A stretch of DNA of 11,942 nt, from NCBI GenBank assembly GCA_031283785.1, contig JAITBC010000447.1, positions 1 to 11,942 on the forward strand. Reading direction: 5' to 3'. This document shows positions 7,591-11,942 of the stretch, piece by piece (the first letter of the stretch is position 1; each line of letters starts with the position of its first letter). Origin of the DNA: Tannerella sp. GTDB taxonomy: Bacteria; Bacteroidota; Bacteroidia; Bacteroidales; Tannerellaceae. The translations under genes and the position numbers were made by a program. The notes beneath the pieces are model-generated. The model had not been told where the DNA came from, searched no databases, and was given only the letters and a program-made list of their open reading frames with translations.

Positions 7591-7720
7591 TTACATACGT
7601 ACGCGACGATGTGTTACATACGTATGTAGTGATGTATTACATACGTATGCGATGATGTATTACATACGTATGTAGTGATGTGTTACATACGTATGTAATT
7701 TTCACTGCATACGTATGTAA
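7591..7720. repeat. Tandem array of six palindromic units, 22-23 base period
   Basis: Six copies of a dyad centred on TACGTA follow one another. The dyad centres lie at about 7598, 7621, 7644, 7667, 7690 and 7712, giving periods of 23, 23, 23, 23 and 22. The fullest copy, 7683-7698, is the perfect 16-base palindrome TTACATACGTATGTAA. Copies 2 and 4 keep the 14-base core TACATACGTATGTA. Copies 1 and 3 keep the left half but have GTACGC or GTATGC on the right. Copy 6 starts TGCATAC. The linkers between dyads are 6-9 bases, mostly GTGATGT or GATGATGT. The array fills the space between the peptidase remnant and the candidate promoter of the 952-residue lipoprotein gene. It could be a multi-site operator, a set of RNA hairpins ending or stabilising the susCD transcript, or a palindromic mobile remnant. 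It is not a CRISPR, since the linkers are far too short. Confidence 0.9.
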
Positions 7721-7723
7721 CCG

Positions 7724-7876
7724 TCAGAGGGTGTCTGTCATTCTCATTTCTTCGATGTAGGCAAGTGCATCCATAGATAAATCATTGTCGGCTGCCATAT
7801 AGACGATGAGGGTTCGGCGAACCGGAATATCCTGTATCCCATTTTCGTCACAGGCAATAAAAAACGCTTATTTCAT
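7724..7876 (-). pseudogene. Broken N-terminal remnant of a clostripain-like (C11) peptidase lipoprotein
   Basis: An ATG at 7876-7874 overlaps the SusD stop by one base (TGATG), but its third codon is TAA (7870-7868). The frame then continues for 47 codons to a TGA at 7726-7724. It begins AFFIACDE, the end of a lipoprotein signal peptide with its lipobox cysteine. Then comes RTLIVYMAADNDLSMDAL followed by AYIEEM, which I recognise as the typical start of the mature clostripain-related C11 cysteine peptidases of Bacteroidota. The hydrophobic core of the signal peptide is missing, and everything after the first 40 or so mature residues is gone, including the catalytic His and Cys. It cannot make a functional protein. 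It shows that a secreted C11 peptidase gene once followed susD, translationally coupled to it. The palindromic array begins four bases beyond the remnant's end. Confidence 0.78.
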
Positions 7877-10155
7877 CACCATCCCGGATTTTGCCAGTTG
7901 ACGCCCGTAAAGGCATTCATCTTGGACACTTCGGTCTGTTTGATGGGATATAGTAAATATCTGTCGGCGTTCGTCGGCCGTGTCGCCAGCTTGATACGTG
8001 TATAGGTATATCCGTCGGCATTTTTCGTGATATGCATACCTGTAACGAAGCCGTCCGTTTCGTTTAGAATCTTCCAGCGGCGGACGTCAAAAAAGCGATG
8101 TTCCTCGAAAGCCAGTTCAACGCGGCGTTCGTTACGATAGCGTTTGTCAAATTCTTCTTTTGACAAACCTGTCGGTAGCGACGGCATCCCGGCTCGTGCA
8201 CGGATGGCATTCACTGCATCGCGTGCCGACATCGGACTGCCGCCGGCGGCAGACGTCACCGGCGCGTCGGGGCCGGAAGCCTGATAAGATGCTTCGGCAA
8301 AGTTCAGGTACAGCTCGCCCAACCGGAAAATCTTCATTAGCCCGTCGGCATCCACGTTCGCATTCGAACGGTAATTATTGAATTTGCGCATGTAATAGCC
8401 TGTACGGGTATACCGGACGTCCGTGAGACGGTTGGATATTTCACAGTTTCCTCCCACAAAAGTTTCCACCGGTATCGGGGCCGGCGGTGGGGTATAACAT
8501 TCCACCTGGAAGTTGCGGAGCGTAATCTTATAACCGGCATTAGCGGTGACGTCGAACCGGAAGAAATGGTTTTCCGGTTGAGCGCCGCCGTTGGCATTGA
8601 CGCCAAAGCCGAAGCGTTGGATACCGTCGGCGAGGTCGAACTCGAACCGCGTCCATTCCGAAGCTGCCGGAACAGGGATATTTGCTCCGGATTCAACTCC
8701 GCCCTGCGGCCCGCCGGCAACGCAATAGAAGAACTCGGCGTCGCCGATAGACTGTTCGCTTTTATATTCAAACGTAACCACCCGTTTTTCGTCGAGAGTC
8801 AGCGGTTTGCCCAGTTTTGTCGTATGAATCCACGGATCGCCGCCGGTCGTTTCCAGTGTGATTTCGTCGCCGTTTTGCGTCACAGTGATATTGTTGACGG
8901 TAGAAGTGAACTGTAGCGGATAAACGGTTTTATCTATTTTCCCGGATGTAAGCGAACGGGGAGATTCGTTATAGTAAATCGACGCATAAAACCGAGGATC
9001 GCGGTTGGCATACGGATTGTCAGGGTCGTAGCCTGAAGCCGGATTGATGATCGGTTGCAGGTGATCCGCATCTGAATAACCGAGAATCGGCATTTCTCCA
9101 TTTGCCGTTTCATAGCAGTCTACCAATTCCTGCGACGGACAGGCTCCGGCCTTTACCATGCCTTCCGTAATGGGCGTTCCGGCATTTTTCCATACGTTCG
9201 TTCTCCATGTCGTCGATTCGAATATCGTTTCCTTATCAGATGAGCGGCTGGGATCGGAACGCTGGATAAAATAATAGGCGTATGGATTCTGTGCGATATC
9301 TTCCGCAACCGGCGTGTTATACAATTGATAACCATGAGCCAAACACCGGTCTAATGCTTCTTTGGTAATTGAGGCGGCTTTTTCCCAGGTATATTTACTG
9401 TTGCCCGTATTCCACAGTGGACTTGCGGCGAACAATGCCGTCTGCGACTTCACGGCGCAGGCAAATCCACGGGAAACCTTACCCCGCTCCGTATCGTCTA
9501 TCGACCAGCGAAAGCCGATCGCCAACCCTTCGCTTTCGGGTGTAGCAAGTGCGGCATCACATTCGGACAGTATGAAATCGGCCACCTCCTCGAACGATGA
9601 TCGTCTGTCTTGCGTGAAATCATGATCTACTTCGTAAGGCGTATCCATCAACGGCACTCCGCCGTAACGTTTGATAAGTTGCAAATAGAGATATGCCCGT
9701 ATGACCCGTACTTCGGCAATCCAGCCGTTTTTTTCGGTTTCGTTGAAGTTGTAAGTCGCCATAGCAGGGTCGGCCATACATTCCAGAAACGTATTGCACC
9801 GTCGGATGGCTTGAAAACAATAGTCCCACGGGTCTATGTAACTTGCGGTCAACGGATTGTACGTAGACGAAGTGATGCCGGTATACCAGTCGTACACGGC
9901 GCCGTTTACGCCGTCGCCGGCGTCATGCGCCTCATCACAAAAGGAAGCCAGCGGGGTAGTTTGATTCTGATAGGTAAAACCGACCTGCGGGATGGAGGAA
10001 ATACAGGTATTGTAATAATTTCGGGTACGATGGTACGTACTGAAAATATCATTCAGGGTGACACGCCCGTCCGAAGGCATGTCTAAGTTTGCACAAGCGC
10101 CCAAACCAAGCAGGCACGTCAAGATACAAAATATAGTGAAAATTCTTTTTCCCAT
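7876..10155 (-). CDS. susD-like: SusD/RagB-family substrate-binding lipoprotein with inserted domain
   Basis: This is the surface glycan-binding partner of the adjacent SusC porin. Residues 1-21 form a lipoprotein signal (LLGLGAC, lipidated C21). SusD/RagB hallmarks follow: the TPR-like helical region with AEVRVIRAYLYLQLIKRYGGVPL (about 148-169), NRDPRFYASIYYN (384-396), TGYYMRKF (585-592), MKIFRLGELYLNFAEA (607-622) and NERRVELAFEEHRFFDVRRWK (675-695). The end NPGW is normal. At 759 residues it is longer than the usual 500-650. The excess is a beta-rich segment at about 412-556, placed between the RDPRF and TGYY blocks, with FEYKSEQSIGDAEFFYCVAGG, WTRFEFDLADG and ITLRNFQVE. It looks like a galactose-binding or jelly-roll-type module and may add ligand contact (inference). 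The start is 11 bases after the SusC stop; its own stop overlaps the ATG of the peptidase remnant. Confidence 0.93.
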   Translation of the reverse strand: MGKRIFTIFCILTCLLGLGACANLDMPSDGRVTLNDIFSTYHRTRNYYNTCISSIPQVGFTYQNQTTPLASFCDEAHDAGDGVNGAVYDWYTGITSSTYNPLTASYIDPWDYCFQAIRRCNTFLECMADPAMATYNFNETEKNGWIAEVRVIRAYLYLQLIKRYGGVPLMDTPYEVDHDFTQDRRSSFEEVADFILSECDAALATPESEGLAIGFRWSIDDTERGKVSRGFACAVKSQTALFAASPLWNTGNSKYTWEKAASITKEALDRCLAHGYQLYNTPVAEDIAQNPYAYYFIQRSDPSRSSDKETIFESTTWRTNVWKNAGTPITEGMVKAGACPSQELVDCYETANGEMPILGYSDADHLQPIINPASGYDPDNPYANRDPRFYASIYYNESPRSLTSGKIDKTVYPLQFTSTVNNITVTQNGDEITLETTGGDPWIHTTKLGKPLTLDEKRVVTFEYKSEQSIGDAEFFYCVAGGPQGGVESGANIPVPAASEWTRFEFDLADGIQRFGFGVNANGGAQPENHFFRFDVTANAGYKITLRNFQVECYTPPPAPIPVETFVGGNCEISNRLTDVRYTRTGYYMRKFNNYRSNANVDADGLMKIFRLGELYLNFAEASYQASGPDAPVTSAAGGSPMSARDAVNAIRARAGMPSLPTGLSKEEFDKRYRNERRVELAFEEHRFFDVRRWKILNETDGFVTGMHITKNADGYTYTRIKLATRPTNADRYLLYPIKQTEVSKMNAFTGVNWQNPGW

Positions 10156-10166
10156 CTCTTTACATT

Positions 10167-11942
10167 TTAAAAGTTAAGACTTATACCGATGTTATACACG
10201 CGGTAAGGTTGAAACACATCCATTGCCCCGATTTCCGGGTCTATATATTTGGAACGCATCCGGTCGAAGGTGAACAGATTTTGCGCATTGCAGGCGATCC
10301 TGATTTTCTCCGAAGCTATTTTGCGGGAAATGGATAGCGGCAATGTATAGGCAATTTCCAGATTTCGCTGGCGAAGATAGGAGGCGTCCATCACAAAGAA
10401 ACTGTTAGCCACATGGTTTGTAGAAGTTGTCAATGACAATGCCGGAAAGTTGATTTTCTCCCCTCCGGCATAACGTTCCGGCGTCCATGCATGTTGATGA
10501 ATGTCGTTAAACACACCCTGATATGCATTTTCGTATGCGCCGACGCCCGAAATCGTCACGGACGCCTGCGCCGTTCCCTGAAACAGGAAACTTAGTTCAA
10601 AGCCTTTGTACTCCAGTCCTCCGTTCATATTGTAATACATCTGCGGATAACGGCTGTACCCTATCGGCGCAAGATCTTTATCGTCAATTGTCCCGTCGCT
10701 GTTCAAATCCTGATATATAAAATCGCCTACACGTGGCGTACCGAACGCATATGTCAGGTGGCGGCCTGTTTTCTCTTCTTCGGAGTTGAACATCCCGTTG
10801 CCGTTGCTGTAATCGACCAGGTATCCCCACTGCTGTCCGACGCTGAATCCTTCCGTCCGGTAGGGATAAGCGTAATCTTCTCCTTTAGGCGCTTCGTTAA
10901 TCTTGAGTACTTTGTTTTTATTCCGGTGTATGCCGGCTCCCGCATACACCGACAAATCCGCGTTTATTTGCTTGTTGTAAAGGATCGACGCCTCATATCC
11001 AATATTTTCCATCCGTCCGTTGTTCAGTTTGGGATAATTGTTCAGCACAACCCCCTGGTAAATGGGAATTGTCCCTGCACTGTTAGTCAACATGTTGTCG
11101 CATTTATTGATAAAGTAATCGAGGCGGATGGTAAAGGCATTCAACAAACCTGCATCTATTCCGTAGTTTTGCTTTTTGATTTTCTCGGCCGACAGGTTGG
11201 GATTGCCTTTTAATCCTTCATTTCCGTTCGTGTCGTAATAATCAAGATACATGAAACGGGTGTCGCCCAACTGGTCGTTCGCATTTATACCGTAAGACAT
11301 GCGTAGCTTCAAGTGTGTCAGCAGCTTGTTGCCGGACAGAAAATCTTCGCCGGAAACAATCCATGCCGCAGAGATAGCCGGTGTAGCAATGTACCTGTGA
11401 TCGGGATGAAACTGTTCGGACCCGGAATAGCCGAGATCGCCTTTCAGGAAATATCGGTTTTTATATCCGTACAGCGCCGTGACGCCCAGACTTTCCCGCT
11501 TATAGGGCAGGATTCTGGCGCCGGTGGCCAATTCCTTTTCCTGCTGTAGATAAAAAATATACGCCATAGCATTGATGCTGTGCTCGCCGAACGTACGTTT
11601 ATAACTTGCATTGGCAAAAAGATTCAGATTGTAGAAGAATAAGGAGCCTTTGTTATACGTCAACGGCGTATTTTCATTTGTTCCCTTTTTGGTAAATTCC
11701 AGCGTCGAATAGTCATTACTGCGGACATAGCGTTCGAAGTCCTGAGGCGTATAAGTAATATTGTTGGAATATGTTTGATATGCGATTAACCCTGTGGCCG
11801 ACAGTCCGGGCGTCAGGAAACTCATGTCGAGCGTCAGGCCTGCCTGCGACATGATACTCGTTTCCAGTTGCCGCACATATCCTGAACGATTCAACAATCC
11901 GTATGCAGGCGAGTTTTCCTGGTCGTGCGTGACGACCTGATT
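10167..11942 (-). CDS. susC-like: SusC/RagA-family TonB-dependent receptor, C-terminal part (partial)
   Basis: The frame is open to the window edge and encodes the last 591 residues of an outer-membrane TonB-dependent transporter. Recognisable SusC barrel segments are ASYKRTFGEHSINAMAYIF, FLKGDLGYSGSEQF, LLTHLKLRMSYGINANDQLG, FTIRLDYFINKCDNML, GYEASILYNKQINADLSVY, GDFIYQDLNSDGTIDDKDLAPIGYSRYPQ and a terminal NIGISLNF with the closing Phe of a barrel strand. The plug, TonB box and any N-terminal carboxypeptidase-like domain lie outside the window. With the SusD lipoprotein as its lid it would import an oligosaccharide or glycopeptide using TonB energy. The SusD gene starts 11 bases later, and the two are surely one transcript. 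An apparent start at 11897 is an internal TTG (Leu) codon and is not the true start. Confidence 0.95.
   Translation of the reverse strand, partial: NQVVTHDQENSPAYGLLNRSGYVRQLETSIMSQAGLTLDMSFLTPGLSATGLIAYQTYSNNITYTPQDFERYVRSNDYSTLEFTKKGTNENTPLTYNKGSLFFYNLNLFANASYKRTFGEHSINAMAYIFYLQQEKELATGARILPYKRESLGVTALYGYKNRYFLKGDLGYSGSEQFHPDHRYIATPAISAAWIVSGEDFLSGNKLLTHLKLRMSYGINANDQLGDTRFMYLDYYDTNGNEGLKGNPNLSAEKIKKQNYGIDAGLLNAFTIRLDYFINKCDNMLTNSAGTIPIYQGVVLNNYPKLNNGRMENIGYEASILYNKQINADLSVYAGAGIHRNKNKVLKINEAPKGEDYAYPYRTEGFSVGQQWGYLVDYSNGNGMFNSEEEKTGRHLTYAFGTPRVGDFIYQDLNSDGTIDDKDLAPIGYSRYPQMYYNMNGGLEYKGFELSFLFQGTAQASVTISGVGAYENAYQGVFNDIHQHAWTPERYAGGEKINFPALSLTTSTNHVANSFFVMDASYLRQRNLEIAYTLPLSISRKIASEKIRIACNAQNLFTFDRMRSKYIDPEIGAMDVFQPYRVYNIGISLNF

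Noticed and set aside
7591..7720. CRISPR array
   Set aside because: The segments between dyads are only 6-9 bases and themselves repeated, so there are no unique spacers. There are also no cas genes nearby.
8337..8771. 144-codon open frame on the - strand within the SusD insert
   Set aside because: It is an out-of-frame shadow of the SusD-like gene, Ser/Arg-rich and with no recognisable feature. The insert itself is open and coherent in the SusD frame.
11895..11897. TTG as the start of the SusC-like gene
   Set aside because: The frame stays open to the window edge and the protein upstream of this codon continues the barrel, so this is an internal Leu codon of a truncated view.

Overview
The window comes from a Bacteroidota genome, almost certainly of the order Bacteroidales. 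The evidence is a SusC/SusD outer-membrane pair, Bacteroidales-type lipoproteins, a Bat (aerotolerance) operon end, AT-rich leaders without clear Shine-Dalgarno sequences, and one good match to the Bacteroides -7 promoter element (TAnnTTTG). I cannot name the genus from sequence alone.

Left part, + strand (1-3117): the last codons of a BatD-like gene, then batE (TPR, two membrane helices, SH3-like tail), then a PAP2-family membrane phosphatase three bases downstream. After a 127-base AT-rich gap come a small helix-turn-helix protein and a universal stress protein that carries a DUF2007-like N-terminal module and a degenerate second Usp domain. These genes look like ordinary chromosomal housekeeping and stress functions.

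Right part, - strand (3197-11942), read from right to left: the C-terminal 591 residues of a SusC/RagA TonB-dependent receptor, a long SusD/RagB lipoprotein with a roughly 145-residue inserted beta-rich domain, a short broken remnant of a clostripain-like (C11) peptidase lipoprotein, a tandem array of six TACATACGTATGTA-type palindromes, a 952-residue lipoprotein and a 480-residue lipoprotein. This is the downstream half of a polysaccharide-utilization-type locus. SusC and SusD would import a glycan or glycopeptide ligand. The two unassigned lipoproteins are the best candidates for surface or periplasmic processing or binding. No recognisable glycosidase, lyase, sulfatase or regulator of the locus lies in the window, so the substrate cannot be inferred.

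The most notable structure is at 7572-7876. A C11 peptidase gene that began on the SusD stop codon has been reduced to its first 50 or so codons and ends against the palindromic array. The array in turn abuts a -7 promoter element that lacks a -33 partner, just ahead of the 952-residue lipoprotein gene. This looks like a rearranged junction where a dyad-symmetric operator array, or another palindromic element, now sits between the susCD genes and the two lipoprotein genes.
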